Of a DNA stretch of 64,000 bases, positions 52,130-63,158 are shown one piece after another. The stretch is from Platycnemis pennipes. Taxonomy: Eukaryota; Arthropoda; Insecta; Odonata; Platycnemididae. Numbering within the stretch: the first letter of the stretch is position 1; each line of letters begins with the position of its first letter. The notes beneath the pieces were generated by a model that had not been told where the DNA came from, searched no databases, and saw nothing but the letters and a program-made list of their open reading frames with translations. A program made the translations under genes and the position numbers. The stretch spans positions 124,376,849 through 124,440,848 of the forward strand of contig OW121849.1 in the NCBI GenBank assembly GCA_933228895.1. The letters run 5' to 3'.

Positions 52130-52465
52130 GTTAGTTTCGGGGAGACGGCCAACAGATAAGGTATCAACTAAGTCATTTTTGTCATTTACGATAGATGAGT
52201 GATTGGGCACGTTAAGGAATATTTCACGGAGTGGAGGACCGGTGGAGATAAACCCTGCGTCGGCATTAGCCTGGCCATATGGAAAGGTGCTAAGGAATAC
52301 ACGGTTTTACGTCTCATCTTACGGACAGAGCATTGAACTCGAAGTGTTCTTCACAATACACTCAAGTGGGAACCGGTACATCAGTAAAATATCTACTTGT
52401 CAGGCTTAACACGCGGTCCTTCGTGGTGAGAAGCCAGTACTCTATCCACGACACTCCTATTGGCA
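52130..52465 (-). mobile_element. Old tRNA-derived SINE
   Basis: Full-length but strongly diverged copy of the same family, recognisable from GCGTCGGCATTAGCCT, from ACTCAAGTGGGAACCGGT, and from AGTACTCTATCCACGACAC in place of the tRNA-like head. Its age contrasts with the copies inside the foldback elements. Confidence 0.75.
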
Positions 52466-53699
52466 TATAGGTAGAATGACACACTGATTTCTATCTTAAT
52501 TAATGCATATCCTCTTGAAAGCCTCTTTGATGAGTGGTATATTTCACATCGAATCTCTCAATGATAAACTCGATGGTAAACTTGAACTCATATGTAGTGA
52601 GAATAGGGATAGAGAATAGGGAAAATTGCCTTCATAAACGCATTCAAGCCAAGAGTATTTTAGTCGGCGCACTCTTAACGGGGCCAAGTCATGCCTTTTT
52701 CCAGTCTTTGCCCCCTCCATGATTTCGTGACAGCTTCCACTTCGAAACCTTAATCCCCTCAAAAACGTCCTTTCCTTAAAAAAGTAAGCAAAAGATCTCA
52801 TGCTGACATCACTGTTTTGTGCACCCTTCTGAGCCCCTATGTCAGCCGTTTGTGTCGCTCATTAATATAGCCTCTGCCTCGAAGCTGTAGAGGTGGTTTA
52901 TTTTTTTACCTCCGCAGAACTGAGGGCTTAATTTCCTCTCGGCGGACAACTTAACGATCCTACGGTTACCTAGAGGTTCCTCATGATACGGCACTAATGC
53001 ATATGTTTATGAAGGAAAACAAGGAATGAACACTTACTACACTTACTTTGCCTGATGGTTAAACTTGAACGTAATGCGCTGAGCGTGTTTTTCCTATAAA
53101 CGACTCATTTCTAAATACGTATTTAAAATACGTATTCGCTAATTATAGACCAGTATGTTATGATGGAACACGTATGAAGTGTTACTTCTCAAACCGTGCA
53201 TTTTTAATGCAAGAAAACACGTGCATAATCTAAGAGTCTATTATGAAAGCTAAGCGGCTTTCTCACGTAACGTAAACCAAAGGACTTTTTTTGTGCTAAT
53301 TATTCAAAAATAGTTTTATGAAGGAATATGCACTTTATAGTATTAATAAAAAAGAGCTTTTATTAGCATAAGGACGTAAGAAAGGTCTCTAGAAGCCCTC
53401 TCGGGAAAGGATCTTGAGACCCTGGGGTAAAATTGTTTTCTTGGAAGCATGATTCATTTTTTTAACTGCAATACTTGATGAATTGCAAAACATATCTCAG
53501 GCATCAGAGTTTTGGCATACTTCTAGGCTATTTTTACAATTTAATAATTTTTTTATTTTGCAAGTGAAAACCTATCATGTCGAAGCGAAAAAAGATGCAA
53601 ATATCGAAAAAAATCTTCACTAATGCTTCCATTAATTCTAAGGAATAATTCATATCTCATACGAGGCAATCCTTTGAATATCTTGCAATCCATTTTCCT

Positions 53700-55045
53700 T
53701 TTGAAAAACTCTCTTGCACAAAATATTACTGTCAATCAAATCAATCTCTACTTCAACTTTTTTCTAAACACAAGTAAGACTAAAGCAATGATTATTGGTA
53801 GTCCTAAGATGACAAACCGCTTTCACTTCGAAAACATATCTCAAATCTGTGTCGACGGCACCCTCATCCTCTCCTCAAACTCAGTTCGAAATCTAGGTAT
53901 CACCATGAGCTCAATTCTGTCTTGGAACAATCATGTTAATAATATTTCTCGCAAAATCAACACCATCCTACACCAACTGAAAGTGCATTCAAAATTTCTC
54001 CCTCAACACACTAGGAAAATTCTTATTTCATCGTTACACTGTAAAAAGTAGATCTGATTTTAAGGTACAAAAGCGATCTGAATTTCAGATGCAACAATTT
54101 TAAGACAGGGTATGTTGAATTTCAGCAGTAATATCTTGTCTAAAAATAAGGCAGGTGAACGACTGAAAATCAGACCATCCAGAATCCTGCTTCCTCTGCT
54201 TCCTGCTTAACTGCTCCTGTACCAACCATCCATGTTCCTGCCTCTTCCGTACCTTAAATCCGTGTTCCTGCCTTACAACCAGACAGCGCTTAAATTCAGA
54301 TCGCACTGAAAATCAGATCAACTTTTTACAGTGTAGTTTTCCCAGTTATTGATTACTGTTGTCTTGTTTACAGCGATATAAATGAAGAAGATAACACCAC
54401 ACTACACCGGGCTTTAAATTCATGAACCAGATTTATTTTTAATCTTCGCAAAGATGTTCACTTGAACCCCTACTAAAATGAACTTCGATGGCTCAATGCT
54501 AAGACCCGAAGGATATACTCGTACTTCCTCGGGTGCTTCCTGTACTCCTTGTTCAAAGAGAAATCCCCCGAATATCTTTTCGACATGTTTGCTACCAAAC
54601 CTTCCACTAGAGATATGTGTACTAGATATGATTCTGAGTTTACACATTTTCCTGGTCATCACTCCACGAAGTTCCAAAATTCTTTTATAGTTACTGCGTG
54701 TCATCTCTGGAACACCTTGCCCAAAAACATAAAAAAACTGTTCTTCCGTTGGTAGCTTTAAGATGAAATATCATGACATGTTACTTTTTGACCACTAAAT
54801 GTTTTATTTATACTTTGTTAATCAAGAAATGTATGTGTATGTATTTGTTATATGATGTCCTAAGTACCTCACATTTGGCCTTCTTTTTACTTGACAATTG
54901 TTTCAATTTATATTTAAATTGTCACAACCTGTTTATTGTTTGAAGTGTTTGGCTCATTTCTCTTTTTTCTGTTGCTCGTAAAACCATGCACATTGTTTCT
55001 TGTCATCAAGGGGAAATGCCCCGGGACGATTAAATAAAACATTAA
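53700..55045 (+). mobile_element. LINE reverse transcriptase remnant split by a MITE
   Basis: The frame 53700-54034 reads LNTSKTKAMIIGS (after the RT palm), VRNLGITMSSILSWNNHV and ILHQLKVHSKFLPQHTRKIL, the C-terminal part of a CR1/L2/Jockey-type RT. The MITE at 54037-54333 then interrupts it. Coding similarity resumes at 54336 with VFPVIDYCCLVYSDI, LHRALNS and KDVHLNPY, and later LGCFLYSLFKEKSPEYLF and HHSTKFQNSFIVTACHLWN, ending near 54755. Two in-frame stops lie after the insertion. A 3' UTR with GGGACGATTAAATAAAAC near 55020-55040 probably ends the element. The 5' part is missing. The clade is assigned only loosely. Confidence 0.8.
54037..54333. mobile_element. TA-flanked MITE, copy 2, inserted in a LINE
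   Basis: 297 bp, same orientation and ends as 42739-43035, with TA at 54035-54036 and 54334-54335. Four substitutions separate the two copies (for example GAACGACTG here against GAACGGCTG). The flanking LINE frame rejoins when the MITE and one TA are removed. Confidence 0.93.
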
Positions 55046-55119
55046 TTCATTTTAAGACTGATTCCTGTTCTAGTACTTGTCCATTAAGGGTGTCATTTTG
55101 AAGCCTTCCTCAGATTTCC

Positions 55120-56330
55120 CTTTTCTCTCGCACTCCTTAATAATTTGCTTGATACTTGTTTGATCCATTTTATCGTCACTTTTTTGCTTTAAGCTTTTAT
55201 TTCAAATGCCTTCAGTATTTCCTGCTCTTCGGTTGCCATAGTTCACACCATGGTTGGGAAAATTTCCAAAAAAAGTTAGTTGATTAAAGCTAAAGTTCTC
55301 TGTAAAAAGTAGCTAGTTAAAGTTACTTTTTCAGTTAATTTTGCAGATTGGGTGCTGGGTTAATAGAGGTCATGATGGTTTTTTTGTTTCGACAGACAAA
55401 GAAAACACTGAAAACTATCATTGTGGTTTCTTCCATCCGTATCCATTTGTTTCAATATATTGGAAGTGTGAATTTTCGCTGTAATTCCATTAGTGTCCAC
55501 TGTGTTGTTGGTCAGGTTTCCTAGCGTCTGCTGAAAAGATTCGGCGATTTTTCTGTGGTGGGGCCTCCGATTCCGGGATTTATAAGTTGTCGTGAATTTA
55601 ATACTTTCTGACGAACCATGTTGCGTCTGCTCATTGCTCACTATTCATTCATTATGCATGAAAGCAAATTCAATAAAGTGACGCCTGAAACCATCAATTT
55701 TACGTTAGTTTGAATGAACCCCTAACCCTCGTTATCCTCCATAGGTTTTTTTAGTCGACCATTCTTTCTCGGCTTCAACTATGTAAAATTCACGACATAA
55801 TGTCACCGAGTAAGGCACACGAGCCCTCCAGGGCATTGTCTTCGCGTGGTTTCGTGTTTTTTTTCGTCTCAGGGTGCGTTGCTAAACTTTGGTGGTCACT
55901 CCCGTCAGCCCCACTTTCGTTTGGATATATTCGTCTGGGCCTATTCATTCCATTTTTGCACACCGTTTTATTTTCCCATTAGTCCGTTGGGAAACCTTTC
56001 CGCCCAAATTCGGACAGGTTGACATTCGCCAAATATTAACGAAAAAAATTTAACGAAATTAGTTTTGTATCAGTTAATGTATAACTTTAACGATTAAAAT
56101 TAAAAGTTAACTGTTCTTCAAAAAGTAATGATTAAATTAAATAGTTAACCACATTTTTAACAATTAATTTTAATCGTTAATTTTTTTGAAACTTTAATCC
56201 CGACTTTGGTTAACACTTCTATGTAATAATTGAAAAATATCACTCTTGTGTCCAAATGAAGTGTTCTTTATTTCCAAGCTTGTCCTTTCCAGGTGTTAAT
56301 AAATTCCATTGGTAGAAAACCCCCTTAGAT
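55120..56330 (-). mobile_element. LINE fragment interrupted by a hAT-type element
   Basis: On the minus strand, 55240-55130 reads ATEEQEILKAFEI and VTIKWIKQVS, comparable with the segment AAGKKRVEAFEI of the LINE at 1640-3806. The sequence on the other side of the insertion, TTTCCAAGCTTGTCCTTTCC (56270-56290), matches the part just upstream in that LINE (ACTTCCAAGCTTGTATTTCC near 2090). The two pieces were contiguous before the element at 55249-56208 landed. Strongly decayed. Confidence 0.65.
55249..56208. mobile_element. hAT-type element with GTTAA arrays
   Basis: Left end CATGGTTGGGAAAATTT and right end AACTTTAATCCCGACTTTG resemble the widespread hAT terminus GGGTTGGGAAAGTTAC. Both subterminal zones consist of GTTAA/TTAAC words (AGCTAGTTAAAGTTAC on the left; CGTTAATTTT and TAGTTAACC on the right). 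It is flanked by GTTCACAC (55241-55248) and GTTAACAC (56209-56216), an 8-bp duplication with one mismatch. An open frame of 93 codons inside (55360-55641, minus) is not recognised. Confidence 0.75.
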
Positions 56331-56619
56331 TCATCAATGCTACTATTATCTTTACTCTTGTTTCGTCTAGCATCATTCAAAATTGGCTGTTACTTTACTT
56401 CACAGATGGTGACACTCTTTTACCTTTTTTGATATTTTATTCCCAGATTTCTCTCGTTTTAGTTTCCGCACTTTTACAGCATAACTGGTAACAGCTTGTA
56501 ACAGCTGTGCTTTTTTTTATTTTCAACTAATGAGTATCACCTAAAAGCTTAGAATCATGCAAGCTAATTTTTTTCTCAAATTCCTTAGCAAATGCAACTA
56601 TTACCTTGCTCTATTCATG

Positions 56620-56826
56620 GTAACGAATAAAATAAAACTTTTAGTCAATTCCACACTTTTTTAATAACCGACCTAGGTTTCGACAAATTTCTGTCATTCT
56701 CATACCTTGAGACTAAAAGTTTTATTTCTCAAGGTATGAGAATGACAAAAATTTGTCGAAACCTAGGTCGGTTATTAAAAAAGTGTAGAATTGACTAAAA
56801 GTTTTATTTTATTCGTTACCATGAAT
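56620..56826. repeat. Head-to-head pair of Penelope tails (long hairpin)
   Basis: 56620-56707 is the reverse complement of 56737-56826. Each arm contains the string GTCGAAACCTAGGTCGG and the end GAATTGACTAAAAGTTTTAT. The same sequence lies at 61651-61745 next to the Penelope-like ORFs, so each arm is the 3' terminal region of that family. The two arms are joined through a 30-bp spacer. Only termini are present, no coding sequence. Confidence 0.8.
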
Positions 56827-58045
56827 ACCGTAACGAAATTCCACAAAGTGACGCCTTCAGTCCTATCTGATATATTACTTTACTCAATTGAGATCTCTTT
56901 ACACACCTACGTTGTTGGGCCTACCCTCTGTTGGGTCCAAATAAGGTGAAAACCACTGATTGTTTTACGGGAATCTAAACATATAGGATTTTATTAAAAC
57001 ACAAAGAGGTAATCTAAGCTCGGAAAATACCGGGGGAATATCAGAAGTGCGCATTATACAGTTCACTGAATTTTCATTGACAAAATTGAAAAACATATTA
57101 AATTTTCTGCGAACTAAAAATATCAAATTCTGGTCAAATGGGCTAATGTGAGGATAATTAATTTCATATATTGGCTCTAATCACAGCATCTAATTTATTC
57201 AACAACGTCCTTTGTTAGTTACTACCAGTTACTATGAACAATATTAAAAACCCTAAAATTAATAACGGCTTTTATTAGGGGGATTTCTCGATCTTTCTAG
57301 CTTGTTCTCGGTCTGACCTGAGATTCATTTGATCCACAAGATATCCTCGCCCGAACCAGTCACATAGTCACTATTTTTAAAGGAAAATACACCCAGGGAT
57401 TAAGAATTAGTGCCAATATAAATTAAAATAAGTGATGATGTGTGTAAATTCTCTTAATGCTGGGTGAATAAAGTCTCACAGAACGGTGAACCATGAAATG
57501 AAGGCAAAATTTAGTCAAATAAACACAGTTAGACATTTTAATCTCGTCTCGTTAGGTTAATTTCTACATGTGCATTGGAAAGTGAAATCCAGCTTTATTG
57601 CAACAGATCCGCAACAGAGCCTCTCGTCAGAATCAACCGTTCCCGTTCGACTGGTGATGGATTATGAGCGCTCGCTACACGGATTTATTAGGTTTGCGAC
57701 GGAATCCATACACGTGGATGCCAAAGCCGTGTGATTTAGTACCCTAATGGAGGGCGCGTCCGTTAACCGCACGCGCTTCGAGGAAATCCGTTTGAAGCCT
57801 ACGAAAATTAGCAGTCGATCATGCGTTTCAATGCCGTTGAACAGTTGCTCATCGGCCACATTTGCACCATATCTGAGAGCAACACATCGAATACTTGGCT
57901 CAAACCCCTTGCAAAACCCAATACGTGTGAGAATAGATTCACTCCTGGAAATTTACGTTCCTTTTCTCCAGACTGAAAAAAGTGTGCAAACGATCACTAT
58001 TGTCTGAGGTCAGACGTATCTTCTTAAATTGATTATTAGATGAAA

Positions 58046-58180
58046 TCGAGAATAAAATAATTACATTTTGTAATTATTTTATTATTATTATAACATAAAT
58101 TATAATAAATAATAAATATAACATACATTTTTATTATTATGACTCGGGTTTCGCTCACTTAGTGACATCTTCAGTTACAA
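58046..58180 (-). mobile_element. AT-rich tract with hammerhead-like Penelope terminus
   Basis: 58066-58137 is a TTATTATT/AATAATAAAT tract. Next to it on the minus strand, 58174-58141 reads CTGAAGA, then a hairpin (GTCAC and GTGAG-like), then GAAACCCGAGTC. This has the order of the hammerhead core seen in Penelope-like termini (CUGANGA, stem II, GAAA, short stem III, NUH). No coding part of the element was found beside it. Stem I pairing is not evident. Confidence 0.45.
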
Positions 58181-60189
58181 TATTGGTCATATTTGCAACC
58201 CTAAGTCAAACTTTCTGCGAACTTTTATGCATAATGTTCAGGTGATTATCAAGTCCATGCTATTGATGAGGGTTAATGTCATAGCAACCGGGTCAGAGGG
58301 AATAGCACTTGATTATTAAAAAATAGTAAGCTATTTTTCGATATTGGTTGCAAGCCACTGGCACGCAATTTTCCATTTTCATTGTTCATTCTGGATAGGC
58401 CCTATAGCAAACCATTTGATCACGGCGAAAAGTAATTTTAAAAAGTAGCCCTCTCCGAAACGTGTGCTTCTAGCGCTAAGCATACCACAATGCTTGCTTG
58501 CAAGTGTTGGGGGGTACCGTCGGAAACACCCGAAGTACATCCGAACGCGAAGGACTCTGGGGGAAGCATGCTACGAAGCCAAAGCACAGAAGCACGCTTC
58601 CATGTAGGCTTCGAAGCATTGTTGACGAGAATAACAAAATATGGCGGAGCCGTTGACAACTTATAAATGTCTGTATTATCTATATTTTTACTTCGTATAT
58701 TACATTTTCATAATTATTAATATACATATCAATGACAAGGTTAATACACGTATACACGCTCTTTTTTCCGATCTAAACACTTGATAGATGTGCCCTTCTA
58801 TCGTGTATCACTATGCCTAGTGGTTTTTTATGTTGACACTACTGCTTAACGTCGCTCTTTACCGTAGACTGGCGAATATGAAGGATTCTTTCCAAGCGTG
58901 CTTTATTGTACGTCAGCAATACGTCATCACCAAGAATGCTTTGCCGAAGCATACTTGGCTTTCGGATAGTGAATCCAATTGGATGTATTAAATTTCGAAA
59001 AACTTAGTTCTCCATTCACAGAAAAAAGGGATTCTCTTCGTATATGAGCATGTATTGCGATTATAAATATCAGAAAACGCTTGGAACCCTGTAAAATCTA
59101 CTACCTATATTTTCAGTGATATTTTAATGTAATAATTAAGCAGTTATTTCTATCGCTATTTAAGGCTTATGGAATCCGCAATCGGTGGTAAACAAGCTTC
59201 CCTGGTGACCCAAAGAATACACGTTGAAATCCCATTTAGGGTATAGATCTTTTCGTTGTCTTCAGGTTTAGTAGACAATGCGATAAGATCTAAGCAGTCG
59301 GATCCCATAAAAACCAAAAACTACGTATAATGAAATTTTCTTTCCTCATTGGAGGCATTTTTGTTTTCCTTATGAGTTTTACATTGATGCCATTCCTTGA
59401 ATTGAAAGTTGAAGTATGTACAAAAGGAATGTTTTTTTTATTTTTCTTATTTCAAGAAGGCAAGCTTAGGTTAAAAACAGTTGATAAATAAGCTTCGGAA
59501 ATAGGATAACGCTGTAAAATTTGGCGACAAACTTATAATTCATATGTGGCTGGCGCCACAAATAAAAGATAGTGAATCCGAGGAGCGAGTAATCGGAATG
59601 TAGATGTGAAACGGAGCTGAACTCAAATCTCACTTGTAGTGCGTCCATCGTGTTCTCGTGTTGGGTCAACCTCTAAATATAGGGGTTAGCTGTGAGATAA
59701 GTGAGCTGAGTTGTCAAAAAATAGCCGTGGAATGAAAACAACGGCATCCCAAGGTGATATCAGTTTACCTTCTGTTAAGGCAAGCCTTTTCAATAATATG
59801 GAATTCTGCAAAGATGCCATGACTTGGAAACGGCAGGCCAAGTATCCATCCCATCACCCGGAGGAGAAGGTAGCAGCCATTCTTCATATGAGTGAAGGTG
59901 GAAACCACAGTGGTGGGTACACTGGTACTCATCTCACTACAGGCGTGGTAAATTTACTTCAACGGCTGTAGTACTACTATGCGATGTAGAAGGCAAGGGA
60001 AACCAACACAATATCATCTCACAGTCGCAGCTACTCCACTTTTTCTTTTTACCAAGACGTATTGGAACGCTCTCGAGTAAAATATCATGGACTTTGAATA
60101 GTCCCCCATTTGAATATGCGGGCAGTAACTATCCAAAAGACAAGTCTGATAAGCAATTTAATCTAGAAACATGAAACATAAGATTACTT

Positions 60190-60370
60190 CGGACCTGCGG
60201 AAAACTGGAATTTGAAGAGAAAAATGCACCTCGACGCATTACGGATCAGGAAAATGAAAAGGCGTGATGAACGAGATTCTTGGATCGTGAGCCACAGGAC
60301 CACACAAAAAAAATGGAGATCTGCACCAAAGCAATATTAATAATGTTAACCCACGATGATGATATATTTA
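60190..60370 (+). mobile_element. LINE 3' end fragment
   Basis: TGGAGATCTGCACCAAAGCAAT encodes WRSAPKQ, the type of C-terminus found in the LINEs of this window. It is followed within 40 bp by a CACGATGATGATAT tail. Upstream, AGGAAAATGAAAAGGCGTGATGAACGAG may be the preceding coding part, decayed. Weak but consistent. Confidence 0.45.
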
Positions 60371-61340
60371 AAAATGTTAATTAGTATGATGTTTTTTCAG
60401 CCGAATTCCCCTTTTTTATTAATATAAAAATCATTCGACTAAAATTAACTAAGGTGTATTTTTTAAAAAAGGTTATTATGATTTTATGCGGCAACAAAAA
60501 AGTAATTTCGTCACTATGTTGCAAAGATACTTTTGTCCTTATTATACGATTTCCGTTGATTGATGCAAGTTTTATTGATATTTCGACCCTTTTATTTCAT
60601 CACCAGCTGAAGCCTCCCAAAGCTTCATATTGTTATCTATTCGTGGTGAATCCGATCATATTTTTGATAAGATCATAAATTAAACGCAATTAACGTAGTT
60701 AGTCAATAATCCGGGGAAGTAACTTTATTAGCCTCTACCCTTTTATTTTCAAATGTCCTTCACAAGGGTTTCCCATGCTCTGAAGACAGATAATTATGCC
60801 GTCATTTTCCTTTTTTTATAGAGTTAGCCTGGAAATTTGAATAATTTGACGCCGTGACTATTGTGGTAAATGAAAAATAACTGATTTTAAGGTTGACACA
60901 AAAGGTGTTGGAATTAACTTAAAGAGTTGATTCCGGTCACTATACTAATAATGATGCCCGAAAAAAGCCCCTTAATAGCTCCAAATAGATCTGGGCCTCT
61001 TCGAATTTACTTCGAATACAGCTATGTAAAAAAAAATTAGGTAGCAATGGAAAACCATATTTTAATTTAAGCTCTATGATTCAGCTAGGGTACAAGCTCT
61101 TGGCCAAGATAGACTCTTAAGTTATCTTTCATTTGGAAAATAGTGCGCCCAGGTCTTGAGGTCAGCTGCAAAAGAGCGTTTATACTCGTAATACACACAC
61201 TCTGACTCTATTGTGGACGAGAAACAGTCGAATATGAAGGGGGTATCAGTATATACTTGAATAAAAAATTTAAATTAATGAAGGTGAAGCATGATAAAAT
61301 GATAATTAATTAACCATAAAGTCAAACCACTAAATCTTAC

Positions 61341-61473
61341 CTTTTTCATTGTCCTAATGATATTCAAGTAGGAGAAACATATCACGGAGACAGGGACCAC
61401 CAGTCCCATGGCAAAGAGGAAGATTATATATGTAGTGGCACTTATAGTCTTCGATTCCCAATTCACGGAGCAA
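61341..61473 (-). CDS. Ciliary-type opsin, exon for extracellular loop 2 and TM5
   Basis: The exon follows the acceptor CTTTTCTTACAG (AG at 61475-61474) and begins with one base completing a codon, then CSVNWESKTISATTY. The Cys of CSVNWES is the expected loop-2 cysteine that bonds to TM3. TM5 follows (YIIFLFAMGLVVPVSVICFSYLNII, with a central Pro). It ends at RTMKK with donor GTAAGA after 61341. Length is 1 + 44 codons. Splicing to 34985 gives RTMKK-NAITMGRV, a normal opsin loop 3 in frame. The entering phase (2) calls for an upstream exon ending in two bases of a codon, most likely Ser. No such exon (TM1-TM4) is seen between 61474 and 64000, so it must lie further right. The apparent upstream methionine (61496) is intronic. 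Confidence 0.92.
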
Positions 61474-61794
61474 CTGTAAGAAAAGCAGAGTACCATTCAT
61501 CACACTGTAGTAAAATACCACTTATAATGTTTCTAAAAAATAATCAGGTACCGACACAGTCAACCAGCTATGATCCACCAGCTCCATTTAGTTTCATAGA
61601 TATACTAGTTGTTTTGCAGGTGTGAGATTTAATCTTATAAATGAGGTTAAACATTCATGGTAACGAATAAAATAAGACTTTTAGTCAATTCCACACTTTT
61701 TTATATATCCGACCTAGGTTTCGACAAATTTTTTGTCATTCTCAAGGTAAATTTGTGTCTGAGTAACAGCCTTATATATCCACCAGGTCATTGG

Positions 61795-61930
61795 GGGGGG
61801 GGGGGGAGGGAGAGGAGGAAAAGGAAGTAGAAAGGAGGGGGATGAGTGGGGATTCGGTAAATGACGGTTAAGAAGGGAAGGGGGGGTTAGGTGAATGAGA
61901 AGGGGGGGGGAGGGAAGAAAGTGATCTTAG
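61795..61930 (+). repeat. Poly-G and purine-rich tract
   Basis: A run of G (about 61795-61806) is followed by GGGAGG/GGAGGAAAAGG sequence and two further runs of G near 61878-61911. Lies within the 3' region of the Penelope-like element. Several runs of three or more G within short distance are compatible with quadruplex formation on the plus strand. Confidence 0.85.
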
Positions 61931-61960
61931 CTGAAAGAGAGTTTTATGGGTATGAATCAG

Positions 61961-62419
61961 CTAGGCAGGGGGATTTTTAAGGAGGGGTGAGTGGGTAGGG
62001 AACATATAGTCATTACATAATCGTCCTTTATCCGGGCTATTCACAATCTCAAATTGTTCCAATAAGTTCAATTTCAGCCCTTTGTTACACATATGTAAAC
62101 TCTTGGGTTTAAAATCACTAAAATGGCCCATTTCACATAAATGTTTTGACAACCCACATTTGTCGTCATGATTAATAAAAAACTGTTTATGTTCCTTGAT
62201 GCGAGTAGAAACCTTTCTACCAGTTTGACCAATGTATATCATGTCACAGTCTAAGCACTTCAGCATATACACACCACTCCTGTCCAACTCTTCAGTTCGA
62301 TCTTTTGAATTAAACAAAAGTTTACCGATGGTCGTTGGATTGTAAACAGATAATCTCATAGTGTCTTTAGGAATTATATTACATAGCTTGTATGTTATTT
62401 TATTAACACACGGGAGCAC
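61961..62419 (-). pseudogene. Penelope-like GIY-YIG endonuclease part
   Basis: A 152-codon open stretch. After a linker (CVNKITYKLCNIIPKDTMRL) comes the nuclease core SGVYMLKCLDCDMIYIGQTG (residues about 48-67). Both halves of the GIY-YIG motif are intact and are followed by RKVSTRIKEHKQ, where the Arg is the expected catalytic residue. The Cys pair in KCLDCD and a His/Cys-containing part (CGLSKHLCEMGHF) are typical of Penelope-type nucleases. It ends naturally at LLKNPPA. Because the frame upstream is broken, the complete protein cannot be made. Confidence 0.85.
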
Positions 62420-62585
62420 GCACCATCTCCTAGGTCTAGTAAAGATAGCAGAAAGATTTGTTAACGTATTGATAGCGGTCTTTTTCTGTGCTCTGTCAAG
62501 GAGTTTTAAAATTAAAGATCGTCGAAACCATTTTGGTTAGCTAAAAATGTGATAATGTCAAGCTCTTTATTAAAATTATCTTTTG

Positions 62586-63020
62586 TCATGGGGATGTTGA
62601 GCATTCTATTAACCCACGATCTGAAAGCTGAGATTTTGTGCGTGAAGTGATGGCATGAGTCATAGGAATAGTGACGTCTGTGAAAGATGGTTTCCGATAA
62701 ATTGCAAAGTCATGTTTACCATCTTTTATTTGGATGGTCAAGTCCAAGAAATTTATTATGTCACCCCCGATTTCTATGGTGAAATTAATGGCATCATGAA
62801 GGGAATTCAGGAATAGAGTGAAACTATCGAGCTGCCGATAGGTACCGATCCATGCACACAAAATATCGTCAACGTAACGATACCAATAAACCACATTACT
62901 CAAAAGTGGGTGATTAGATTTAAAAAGGCTACATTCTAAATCATCCATAAATATGTCCGCTAAAATAGGGGATAAAGGTGATCCCATTGCGAGGCCTGTC
63001 GTCTGTTATCTGATACGAGG
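62586..63020 (-). pseudogene. Penelope-like reverse transcriptase, C-terminal part
   Basis: Reading from about 63020 on the minus strand: TGLAMGSPLSPILADIFM (RT motif B), RYVDDILCAW (motif C with both catalytic Asp), INFLDLTIQIKDGKHDFAIYRKPSFTD (the Penelope thumb-side signature), then a stop at 62586. The region 62585-62420 continues in other frames. Motif A and everything before it is absent. The methionine at 62987 is part of motif B, not a start. Confidence 0.85.
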
Positions 63021-63158
63021 GTAAACAGAAGGTATTTACGAAAGTTATAAGAAATCAAATTATCATCGGCAACTTTCCAAGTGATTATTACTTGAAATAA
63101 CATGTTTACGGCAAATTCTTTCAAATAACCAAATAAGTATATCGATATTAGTTCTATT

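Larger units (their letters stand above)
34986..61340 (-). other. Opsin intron of 26.4 kb (TM5 exon to TM6 exon)
   Basis: Donor GTAAGA directly follows ...RTMKK (61340), acceptor TTGCAG ends at 34986, phase 0, placed in intracellular loop 3. The intron is filled with the transposable elements listed separately. The gaps between them (35500-38120, 39100-42730, 43040-45280, 47220-49480, 51880-52120, 56830-58040, 58180-60180 and 60380-61330) show no exon, RNA gene or protein that I recognise. Confidence 0.8.
61651..63140 (-). mobile_element. Penelope-like element, frameshifted
   Basis: On the minus strand, an RT part (63020-62586) and a GIY-YIG part (62419-61961) occur in the correct order, with frame breaks between them. 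The 3' region (61960-61651) contains a very G-rich tract and ends with GTCGAAACCTAGGTCGGATA and GGAATTGACTAAAAG, the terminus repeated at 56620-56826. The upstream RT half is missing or decayed beyond recognition near the MITE at 63159. Confidence 0.85.

Noticed and set aside
58438..58659. 73-codon frame (minus) in a stretch less AT-rich than its surroundings
   Set aside because: Words such as GCTTCGAAGCAT recur around it and suggest a repeat, but no ends or homologue could be identified; not enough for a gene or element call.
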